Below are positions 7,668-14,111 of a DNA stretch of 20,250 nt, piece after piece (the stretch's first letter is position 1; every line of letters starts with the position of its first letter). Origin of the DNA: Clostridiales bacterium (GTDB lineage: Bacteria; Bacillota; Clostridia; Oscillospirales; Oscillospiraceae); NCBI GenBank assembly GCA_004555205.1, contig SFIY01000031.1, positions 1 to 20,250 on the forward strand, read 5' to 3'. Both the position numbers and the translations under genes were made by a program. The notes under the pieces were generated by a model. That model ran no database searches. It was not told where the DNA came from and saw only the letters and a program-made list of their open reading frames with translations.

Positions 7668-9869
7668 ATGGGCGAACGCTGCACGGTGGAGGGTGCCGTA
7701 CAAAACATCATCTTTCAAAATGAAGAAAACGGCTATACGGTGCTCTGCCTTGTAACGGATGAGGGCGAGGTGGTCACTGTCGTGGGCTGCATCCCCTACG
7801 CTGCCGCAGGCGAGCGCATGACCGTCACCGGCGCGTGGGTGAACCATCCCAGCTACGGCACGCAGCTCACCGCCGAATCGGTGGAGCGCCGCATGCCCGA
7901 GGGCGAGGACGAGATCGCCGCCTATTTGGCCTCCGGCATCATCAGGGGGGTCGGCCCTGCCACGGCCGCGCGTCTGGTGGAGCGTTTCGGCGAGGATACC
8001 TTGCGGGTGATCGAGGATGAACCGGAGCGGATGCGTACGGTTAAGGGCATCACCGCCAAGAAAGCCATGGAGATCTCGCAGGCATTCCGCGCCCTGACGG
8101 GTCTGCGCCGTGTGATGGAGTTTCTGGCGCGCTACGACCTGCCGGTGCACCTTGCCATGCAGCTTTACCGCGTCTATGGCGCCGATGCCCTGCCGACAGT
8201 GAAGGACAACCCCTATCTCCTGTCCGGTGAGCGCTACGGCGTGGCGTTTTCCACCATGGATGCCATTGCCATCAGCATGGGCTTTGACGGCGACGACCCC
8301 TGCCGCACAGAGGCTGCCATTGAGTACGAGCTAAGCTATAACATGAATAACGGCCATGTGTTTTTGCCGAGGGAAAAGCTGTTGGCGGCCACGAGCCAGC
8401 TCATCGGCACCGATGCGGAAACGGTGGAGATCACGCTGGACAACCTGTTGGCGCGCGGCGCGGTGGTGCAGCAGCGCATTGCCAATGTGGACGGCTGCTA
8501 CCTGCGCAGGATGTACGAGGCGGAGTGCTATGTGGCGGAAAAGCTCCGCGCCCTGCGTGACGCAGATCACGAGGTGCTCCGGCATGCCGACAAGGTAATT
8601 GACGAGATCGAACAAGTCCGGCAGATCACCTATGCGCCGCAGCAGCGGCAGGCGGTGAAGCTGGCGGCCGAACAGGGCGTGCTGCTGCTCACCGGCGGTC
8701 CCGGTACCGGCAAAACCACCTCCGTGCGCGGCATTGTGACGCTGTTTGAGCGTATGGGGCTGGAGGTGCTGCTGCTGGCGCCTACCGGCCGCGCCGCCAA
8801 GCGTATGAGCGAGCTGTGCTCGCGCGAGGCGCAGACTATCCACCGTTGTCTGGGCATGCATTATAACGAGCTGACCTGTGAGGTGACCTTCCGCAAGAAT
8901 GCCTCCGAGCCGTTGGAGGCGGACGCCGTTATTGTGGACGAGATGAGCATGGTGGACCTGCCGCTGATGCAGGCGCTGCTGTGTGCGCTGCGTCCGGGCT
9001 GCCGCCTTGTGATGGTGGGCGACCCCGATCAGCTGCCGTCCGTGGGGGCGGGCAATGTCTTTTCCGACATGATCCGCAGCGGTGTGATCCCCACCGTGGC
9101 CCTGACGGAGATCTTCCGCCAGGCGCAGCAGTCGGCGATCATCCGCAATGCCCATGCGGTCAACTGCGGCATGGCGCCTGATCTGACCAATAAGCAGAGC
9201 GACTTTTTCTTCCTCTGCCGCCGCGCACCGGACCGTTTGGTGCAGACGGTGGTGGAGCTGTGCCGTGACCGACTGCCGCAAAATATGGGCATTCCTGCCT
9301 CGGACATACAGGTGCTCTCCGCCACGCGCAAGGGGGAAACCGGTACGGTGAATCTGAACCGTGCGCTGCAGTCGGCGCTGAATCCGCCTGCCCGCGGCAA
9401 GCACCAGAAAATATGGGGCGACCTGATATTCCGCGAGGGCGATCGGGTCATGCAGACGAAAAACAACTACGATGTTGTCTGGGAAAAGGATGACGGCACC
9501 GTGGGCACCGGCATTTTCAACGGCGATGTGGGTATTATTGAGGAGATCGACCCCTCCGGCGAGCTGATTACCATTCGCTTTGACGACCGCACGGCCACCT
9601 ATACGGCCGACCTGCTGGGCCAACTGGATATGGCCTATGCCGTTACGGTACATAAGGCGCAGGGCAGCGAATACCGCGCCGTGGTGCTGGTGTCGGCCAA
9701 TGCCGCACCGGGCCTGCTGGTGCGCGGCGTGCTCTATACCGCCATTACCCGCGCCCGGGAGCTGCTGGTACTGGTAGGTGACGACGTGATTCCCGGCCGG
9801 ATGGCGGAAAACGATAAAAAAGCACGGCGCTACAGCGGTCTGCGCCGTCGGCTGAAAGATATGGGGTGA
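7668..9869 (+). CDS. recD2: ATP-dependent 5'-3' DNA helicase, RecD2 type
   Basis: RecD2 is a superfamily 1B helicase found in bacteria, often acting outside RecBCD, and linked to replication-fork maintenance and repair. The 733-residue protein has an N-terminal OB-like region (TVEGAVQNIIFQNEENGYTVL), a helix-hairpin-helix stretch (GIIRGVGPATAARLVERFG and VKGITAKKA), Walker A GGPGTGKT at 343-350, Walker B with Asp424-Glu425 (VDEMSMVD), the GDPDQLPSVGAG motif, and the C-terminal helicase motif AVTVHKAQGSEY. The ATG at 7668 is chosen because AAAGGAA (7652-7658) precedes it and the family's first strand starts here; the frame is open for 93 more codons upstream, but that part overlaps the small membrane gene. 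comF follows after 4 nt. Confidence 0.96.
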   Translation: MGERCTVEGAVQNIIFQNEENGYTVLCLVTDEGEVVTVVGCIPYAAAGERMTVTGAWVNHPSYGTQLTAESVERRMPEGEDEIAAYLASGIIRGVGPATAARLVERFGEDTLRVIEDEPERMRTVKGITAKKAMEISQAFRALTGLRRVMEFLARYDLPVHLAMQLYRVYGADALPTVKDNPYLLSGERYGVAFSTMDAIAISMGFDGDDPCRTEAAIEYELSYNMNNGHVFLPREKLLAATSQLIGTDAETVEITLDNLLARGAVVQQRIANVDGCYLRRMYEAECYVAEKLRALRDADHEVLRHADKVIDEIEQVRQITYAPQQRQAVKLAAEQGVLLLTGGPGTGKTTSVRGIVTLFERMGLEVLLLAPTGRAAKRMSELCSREAQTIHRCLGMHYNELTCEVTFRKNASEPLEADAVIVDEMSMVDLPLMQALLCALRPGCRLVMVGDPDQLPSVGAGNVFSDMIRSGVIPTVALTEIFRQAQQSAIIRNAHAVNCGMAPDLTNKQSDFFFLCRRAPDRLVQTVVELCRDRLPQNMGIPASDIQVLSATRKGETGTVNLNRALQSALNPPARGKHQKIWGDLIFREGDRVMQTKNNYDVVWEKDDGTVGTGIFNGDVGIIEEIDPSGELITIRFDDRTATYTADLLGQLDMAYAVTVHKAQGSEYRAVVLVSANAAPGLLVRGVLYTAITRARELLVLVGDDVIPGRMAENDKKARRYSGLRRRLKDMG

Positions 9870-9873
9870 GGAC

Positions 9874-10545
9874 ATGAAACTGAACGATGAGCTGAACAAG
9901 TTATCACGCGGCATATTGGACTTTTTCTTTCCGCGCCGCTGCCCGTTTTGCGGCGCCGTCGCAGGCAAAGAGCTGCTGTGCAACAAGTGCCTCCGGTCGC
10001 TGCCCTTCACCGGCGAGCACGCGGTAAGGGAGGGCACATTCGGCCGCTGTGCCGCCCCGCTTTATTATGAGGACCGCGTTCGCGAGGCCATTTTGCAGTT
10101 CAAATTCAAGGCTAAGCTGGGCGGCTTGAGCTGCTTTGGCATGCTGATGGCGGAATGTGCCGCGGAGCATTACAGCGGCGCATTTGATGCCATCACCTGG
10201 GTGCCGGTCAGCAAGAAACGGCTGAAAAAGCGCGGCTTTGACCAGACGCGTTATCTGACGGGCTCTATGTGCGTGGATTGGCATGTAGCGCCGATCGAAA
10301 CGCTGCGAAAGGTGACGGATAACCCGCCGCAGTCCACGCTGGAGACCGAGGAACAGCGCCGTGCCAATGTGCTGGGCGTGTACGAGGCGGTCAATGCCGA
10401 GCAGTTTCGCGGCAAGCGTTTGCTGCTGGTGGATGACATTCTCACCACCGGCGCCACGCTGAGCGAATGTGTGCGTGTGCTGAAGGAAGCCGGCGCCGGG
10501 GAGGTCATGTGCCTGACATTGGCCATGAGCAGGGAAAAGAAATAA
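9874..10545 (+). CDS. comF: ComF family phosphoribosyltransferase-like protein
   Basis: The 223-residue protein has the ComF layout: a four-cysteine zinc site near the N-terminus (Cys23, Cys26, Cys36, Cys39) and a type I phosphoribosyltransferase domain with the PRPP-binding loop LLLVDDILTTGAT (Asp187, Asp188). ComF is needed for DNA uptake during natural transformation in Bacillus and Haemophilus, probably in handling incoming single strands, but homologues are widespread in bacteria that are not known to be competent. The start lies 4 nt after the recD2 stop, with GGGGTGAGG over the stop codon as ribosome site, so the two are translationally coupled. It is the last gene of the repair cluster; no convincing terminator follows before the mreB promoter, so some read-through is possible. 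Confidence 0.92.
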   Translation: MKLNDELNKLSRGILDFFFPRRCPFCGAVAGKELLCNKCLRSLPFTGEHAVREGTFGRCAAPLYYEDRVREAILQFKFKAKLGGLSCFGMLMAECAAEHYSGAFDAITWVPVSKKRLKKRGFDQTRYLTGSMCVDWHVAPIETLRKVTDNPPQSTLETEEQRRANVLGVYEAVNAEQFRGKRLLLVDDILTTGATLSECVRVLKEAGAGEVMCLTLAMSREKK

Positions 10546-10618
10546 GACAGGCAGGTATATTTTTCCCTCCTGCGGTGAAAACTGAAGTATCTATGCGGAA
10601 ATGTTTATGTCAACCCGC

Positions 10619-10670
10619 GTGAAAAAGTGACAAAAGCGTGAACAATCCGTGACAAATTGGAAAAAGCGGG
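10619..10670 (+). repeat. Phased GTGA repeats upstream of the mreB promoter
   Basis: GTGACAAA, GTGAACAA and GTGACAAA begin at 10627, 10638 and 10649, exactly 11 bp apart. A related GTGAAAAA lies at 10619 and G-rich, A-rich remnants (GAAAAAGCGGG) continue in phase at 10660. The outer CCCGC (10614-10618) and GCGGG (10666-10670) are complementary. The array ends 10 bp before the -35 box. One-turn phasing suggests binding sites for a regulator, but no known box is recognised. Confidence 0.5.
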
Positions 10671-10679
10671 AAAAGGCTA

Positions 10680-10708
10680 TTGCAAATTCTCCGAAGCATT
10701 AGTATAAT
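10680..10708 (+). promoter_or_regulatory. Sigma-A-type promoter of mreB
   Basis: TTGCAA (10680-10685) and a perfect TATAAT (10703-10708) are separated by 17 bp. Transcription should start near 10715, giving a leader of about 67 nt before the ATG at 10782. Confidence 0.85.
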
Positions 10709-10781
10709 AAACTCTCAGGAACGATTAGGCGTGGCTGTGCCTGCAGCATCATACTATGTAGATAAAAATGAGGTGCAATTT

Positions 10782-11813
10782 ATGTGTTCATTGGCAAAAG
10801 ATATTGGTATTGACCTGGGTACCGCATCGGTACTGGTTTATGTAAAAGGCAAGGGTGTGGTATTGAACGAGCCGTCCGTGGTGGCGATCGATAAGAACAG
10901 CGGCAAGCTGCTGAAGGTGGGCGCCGAGGCGCAGGCGATGCTGGGCCGTACCCCCGGCAACATCGTGGCCATTCGTCCTCTGCGTGAAGGCGTCATCTCC
11001 GACTACGATATGACCGAGCGCATGCTCAAGGAGTTTATCCACAAGGTGTCCGGCGGCTTCCAACTGTTCAAGCCCCGTGTCATCATCTGCGTCCCCTCCG
11101 GCATTACCGAGGTGGAAGAGCGTGCCGTGGTGGATGCCGGTATTCAGGCCGGAGCACGCCGCGTGTATCTGATTGAGGAGCCTGTGGCGGCCGCCATCGG
11201 CGCCGGTATTGATATTTCCAAGCCCGACGGACATATGGTGGTGGACATCGGCGGCGGTACGTCCGATATTGCTGTCATTTCCCTCAGCGGCGTGGTGGAG
11301 TCCGCTTCCATCAAGGTCGCAGGTGACCAGTTCAATGAGGCCATTGTCAAGTATATGCGCCGCAAGCATAACATCCTCATCGGTGAGCGTACTGCCGAGC
11401 TGATGAAGATGGAGATCGGCTGCGCTTATCCCAAGGAAGAGGAAACTGCCATCGAGATCAAGGGCCGCTGCCTGATGACCGGCCTGCCCAAGACGCTGAC
11501 TGTCAGCTCCACGGAGATGCTGGAGGCCTTTGAAGAGCCGGTGGAGCGGATTCTGGAGGCCATTCACGGCGTGCTGGAGCGCACGCCTCCCGAGCTGGTG
11601 GCAGATATTTCCAACAACGGCATTGTCATGACCGGCGGCGGCAGTCTGGTGGACGGCTTTGACAAGCTGATCGAGGCCCGCACGGGAATCCATACCATCG
11701 TGGCAGAGGATGCCATATCCTGTGTGGCGGAGGGCACCGGCAAGAGTCTGGACTCCCTCAACGATATGCAGGACGGCACGGTGAATCTGAGCCGCCGCAA
11801 GCAAATGAATTAA
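10782..11813 (+). CDS. mreB: Rod-shape actin homologue, MreB/Mbl family
   Basis: MreB-type actins polymerise under the cell membrane and direct lateral wall synthesis. The 343-residue protein has the ATP-binding signatures of the actin fold: IGIDLGTA near residue 8 (phosphate 1), VVDIGGGTSD around 153-161 (phosphate 2) and TGGGS at 284-288 (adenosine). The segment KGKGVVLNEPSVVAIDKNSG is closer to Mbl than to classical MreB as I recall those sequences, so the exact paralogue is uncertain. The ATG at 10782 follows AGGTG (10771-10775). The frame is open for 34 codons upstream, but those include the promoter and so are not coding. It stands alone, with its own promoter and terminator and without mreC or mreD beside it. 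Confidence 0.95.
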   Translation: MCSLAKDIGIDLGTASVLVYVKGKGVVLNEPSVVAIDKNSGKLLKVGAEAQAMLGRTPGNIVAIRPLREGVISDYDMTERMLKEFIHKVSGGFQLFKPRVIICVPSGITEVEERAVVDAGIQAGARRVYLIEEPVAAAIGAGIDISKPDGHMVVDIGGGTSDIAVISLSGVVESASIKVAGDQFNEAIVKYMRRKHNILIGERTAELMKMEIGCAYPKEEETAIEIKGRCLMTGLPKTLTVSSTEMLEAFEEPVERILEAIHGVLERTPPELVADISNNGIVMTGGGSLVDGFDKLIEARTGIHTIVAEDAISCVAEGTGKSLDSLNDMQDGTVNLSRRKQMN

Positions 11814-11815
11814 AT

Positions 11816-11857
11816 GATAAAAGCGGACAGTGTCTTGCATACTGCCCGCTTTTTATC
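11816..11857 (+). terminator. Intrinsic terminator after mreB
   Basis: GATAAAAGCGG-ACAGT (11816-11831) pairs with ACTGCCCGCTTTTTATC (11841-11857) with one bulge and one mismatch, and the right arm includes a T run. The stem starts two bases after the stop codon. Confidence 0.8.
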
Positions 11858-11905
11858 ATACACACTGGATTTTTGATGCTTGGAAGAGAAGAGGAGGAAA
11901 AAACC

Positions 11906-13096
11906 ATGAAATTCTCAAGCAAGGTTGAAAAATGCGGTCTGTCCCCCATGCGCAAGTTCCATCCCTTTGCCGTGGCGGCGGAGCAGAAGGGCAAGAAGAT
12001 CTACCATCTGAATATCGGCCAGCCGGATATAGAAACGCCCAAGGCTTTCTTTGAGGCAGTGAAGCACTTTGATCTGCCCGTTTTGGAGTACGCACCCTCG
12101 CCCGGTATGCCGGTGCTGATCGATGCCATTCAGAAATATTATGATAAGCTGAACATACACTTTGAAAAGGACGAAATTCTGATTACGGTGGGCGGCAGCG
12201 AGGCACTGCAGATCGTGCTGCAGTGCATTTTGGACGACGGCGACGAGATTTTGATTCCCGAGCCGTTCTATCCCAACTACAATACCATGGTGAACACCTG
12301 CGGTGCCAAAATCCACCCTGTGCCCACCACGCCCGAGGAGGGCTATCACTATGCCGACCGCGCCAAGATCGAGGCCGAGATCAACGAGCACACCCGCGCC
12401 ATCATGTGCACCAATCCCGGCAATCCCACCGGTTGTGTGCTGACGCCGGAGGAGATGCGTCTGATGGTGGACATTGCCAAGGAGCACGAGCTGTATATTA
12501 TCGGTGACGAGGCCTACCGTGAGTTTGTCTATGCCGGCGAGCCGCTGCAGTCCTTGGGCGAATTTACCGACGCGGCGGACAATGTGATCGTCATTGATAC
12601 CGTGTCCAAGCGTTTTTCCGCCTGCGGCGCGCGTATCGGCTGCATTTTGACCCGCAACCACGCGCTGCTGGCCCAGGCGATGAAGTATTGTCAGGCGCGC
12701 CTGTCCGTTGCCACGCTGGACCAGGTAGCCTCTGCCGCGCTGTACGATGTGGGCCCTGCGTATTTTGCCGCTGTCCGTGAGGAGTATAAGCGCCGCCGTG
12801 ACACGGTCATGCGCAAGCTGGAGGCCATCCCCGGCGTGATCTGCAAGTGCCCCAAGGGCGCGTTCTATCTGATGGCCGCCCTGCCGGTGGACGATGCCGA
12901 CCGCTTCCAGCAGTGGCTGTTGGAGGAGTTTGACGACAACGGCGATACCGTCATGTTTGCCCCCGGTGAGCCGTTCTACGGCACACCCGGTAAGGGCAAA
13001 AACGAGATCCGCATCGCTTACGTCCTCAAGCAGGAGGATCTGGAACGTGCCATGGATCTGCTGGCGCTGGGCATTGAGGCCTATAACAAACGCTGA
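11906..13096 (+). CDS. PLP-dependent class I/II aminotransferase
   Basis: This 396-residue enzyme belongs to fold type I of the PLP-dependent transferases. The expected landmarks are in order: NIGQPDIETP near the N-terminus (substrate loop), TVGGSEALQ (cofactor phosphate region), the NPGNPTG motif from residue 170, DEAYREFVY (Asp and Tyr that contact the pyridine ring) and VSKRFSACGARIG with the Schiff-base lysine Lys235. The family includes aspartate, aromatic and branched-chain aminotransferases; the donor and acceptor cannot be fixed from sequence, though aspartate or an aromatic amino acid is likely. GAGGAGG at 11891-11897 sets the ATG at 11906; upstream in-frame TTG/ATG codons at 11873-11876 would place the ribosome site inside the gene. 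It is monocistronic, between two terminators, with no clear promoter. Confidence 0.92.
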   Translation: MKFSSKVEKCGLSPMRKFHPFAVAAEQKGKKIYHLNIGQPDIETPKAFFEAVKHFDLPVLEYAPSPGMPVLIDAIQKYYDKLNIHFEKDEILITVGGSEALQIVLQCILDDGDEILIPEPFYPNYNTMVNTCGAKIHPVPTTPEEGYHYADRAKIEAEINEHTRAIMCTNPGNPTGCVLTPEEMRLMVDIAKEHELYIIGDEAYREFVYAGEPLQSLGEFTDAADNVIVIDTVSKRFSACGARIGCILTRNHALLAQAMKYCQARLSVATLDQVASAALYDVGPAYFAAVREEYKRRRDTVMRKLEAIPGVICKCPKGAFYLMAALPVDDADRFQQWLLEEFDDNGDTVMFAPGEPFYGTPGKGKNEIRIAYVLKQEDLERAMDLLALGIEAYNKR

Positions 13097-13115
13097 ATGG
13101 TGTATGCTGTAGGGG

Positions 13116-13145
13116 GGAAAGCGGTCGCAAGACCGCTTTCCTCTT
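13116..13145 (+). terminator. Probable terminator after the aminotransferase
   Basis: GGAAAGCGGTC (13116-13126) and GACCGCTTTCC (13131-13141) form a perfect 11-bp stem closed by a GCAA tetraloop. The tail is TCTT rather than a full T run, and it overlaps the -35 box of the next promoter, so termination may be incomplete. Confidence 0.65.
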
Positions 13146-13172
13146 GCAAAGACCCGGTGAAACGGGTAGAAT
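13144..13172 (+). promoter_or_regulatory. Sigma-A-type promoter of the DUF2461 gene
   Basis: TTGCAA (13144-13149) and TAGAAT (13167-13172) are spaced by 17 bp. The spacer contains a small inverted repeat, ACCCG (13152-13156) and CGGGT (13163-13167), whose right arm touches the -10 box; it could be a repressor site. Confidence 0.65.
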
Positions 13173-13208
13173 AAGAGCATAGAGTATTCCATGCGAAGGA
13201 GACATACC

Positions 13209-13880
13209 ATGTTTGAAGGTTATACACAGGAAACGGTGGATTTCATGTGGGGAATCCGCTTCAATAACGAGCGCAGCTGGTTTTTGCCCCGCAAGGAGAT
13301 CTATCAGCGCGCCCTGCTGCAGCCCACCAAGGACTTGGCGGAGCAGGTCTATGCCGCGGTGCATGAGATGCTGCCCGATGAGCCGTTGATGGTGAAGGTG
13401 TCGCGCATTTACCGTGACGCGCGCCGTCTGCATGGCAACGGCCCATATAAGGATCACCTGTGGTTCTGTATTCGCACCGGCGATCAGGACTGGACGGGCC
13501 GCCCCACCTTTTGGTTTGAGATCGCGCCGGACTACTATAGCTACGGTTTGGGTTTCTGGAGTCCCAAGGCGTCGCTGATGGCCCATTACCGCAAGCGGAT
13601 GGATGCCCACCCCGAGGAAATGGAGAAGCTGGTGCGCGAGTTTGCCAAGCAGGAGGTGTTCACGCTGGACGGCCCCGTCTATGCCCGGTCCAAGGGGCAG
13701 GTGAGCGAGCTGCTGCAGCCGTGGTATAACAGAAAATCCATTACTTTGCGCCATGACTGTTCGCCATTGGATGAACGGATTTTCTCGCCGGAGCTGGCCG
13801 ATGATGTGATAAAGGGATTTGGCCTGTTGACGCCGTTTTACCGCTACTTTGCCGAGCTATGCCGCTCATTGGCGGAGTAA
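13209..13880 (+). CDS. DUF2461 family protein
   Basis: The 223-residue protein resembles the DUF2461 (TIGR02453) family: an aromatic start (FEGYTQETVDFMWGI), NNERSWFLPRKEIYQ (compare the family's NN-R-WF pattern), LMVKVSRIYRDARRL, GPYKDHLWFCI and a FWFEIAPDYYSYGLGFW strand region. The family is widespread and has no established biochemical role. The protein is cytoplasmic, with no signal or membrane segment. The ATG at 13209 has AAGGAG at 13196-13201 with 7-nt spacing; an in-frame ATG at 13191 lacks a ribosome site. It has its own promoter and no terminator of its own, so transcripts may run into the riboswitch terminator 140 nt downstream. Confidence 0.88.
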   Translation: MFEGYTQETVDFMWGIRFNNERSWFLPRKEIYQRALLQPTKDLAEQVYAAVHEMLPDEPLMVKVSRIYRDARRLHGNGPYKDHLWFCIRTGDQDWTGRPTFWFEIAPDYYSYGLGFWSPKASLMAHYRKRMDAHPEEMEKLVREFAKQEVFTLDGPVYARSKGQVSELLQPWYNRKSITLRHDCSPLDERIFSPELADDVIKGFGLLTPFYRYFAELCRSLAE

Positions 13881-13888
13881 AATTCCCC

Positions 13889-13917
13889 TTGACAAAAGCC
13901 GCTGTATAGGCTATAAA
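13889..13917 (+). promoter_or_regulatory. Consensus promoter of the riboswitch-ATPase unit
   Basis: A perfect TTGACA (13889-13894) is followed after 17 bp by TATAAA (13912-13917). Transcription should start near 13924, just ahead of the riboswitch aptamer. The promoter begins 9 bases after the DUF2461 stop codon. Confidence 0.85.
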
Positions 13918-13926
13918 ATAATTACC

Positions 13927-14030
13927 TGTATTGAGGGAGTAATTCCGCGCCGTCAGACCTGACGGCGTGAAGCATACCCGTCAAAACGGCGCTTGCGCCC
14001 GGGATGCTTTGAAAGAATGAGACTCATACA
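13927..14030 (+). promoter_or_regulatory. yybP-ykoY manganese riboswitch aptamer
   Basis: The RNA matches the yybP-ykoY pattern: GAGGGAGTA near the 5' end, a variable hairpin (CGCCGTCA and TGACGGCG, 13948-13955 and 13960-13967), an AAGCAT...CCCG helix paired with CCCGGGATGCTT (13970-13980 with 14000-14009), and a final TGAGAC. The closing helix P1 is visible as TGTATTGAG (13927-13935) against CTCATACA (14023-14030) with one bulge. Members of this class bind Mn2+ between two docked loops and control Mn2+ efflux genes, including P-type ATPases. The downstream gene is exactly such an ATPase. I recognised the class by eye; a covariance search was not run. Confidence 0.8.
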
Positions 14031-14063
14031 TAGACTTCCGATGAAGTCTGTGTATGAGTTTTT
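14022..14063 (+). terminator. Riboswitch-controlled intrinsic terminator
   Basis: ACTCATACATAGACTTC (14022-14038) pairs over 17 positions, one a G-U wobble, with 14043-14059 around a CGAT loop, followed by TTTTT. The first nine bases of its left arm (14022-14030) are also the 3' strand of riboswitch helix P1, so the two structures exclude each other. Metal binding that stabilises P1 should block the terminator and allow transcription, an ON switch. Confidence 0.88.
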
Positions 14064-14111
14064 GTTAATATTGGAAACTATAAATAATGAAATATAAAGG
14101 AGTAATAAGGA

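Noticed and set aside
10546..10620. Terminator after comF
   Set aside because: GCAGG (10551-10555) and CCTGC (10569-10573) could pair, but the stem is 5 bp, and no T run follows the stem.
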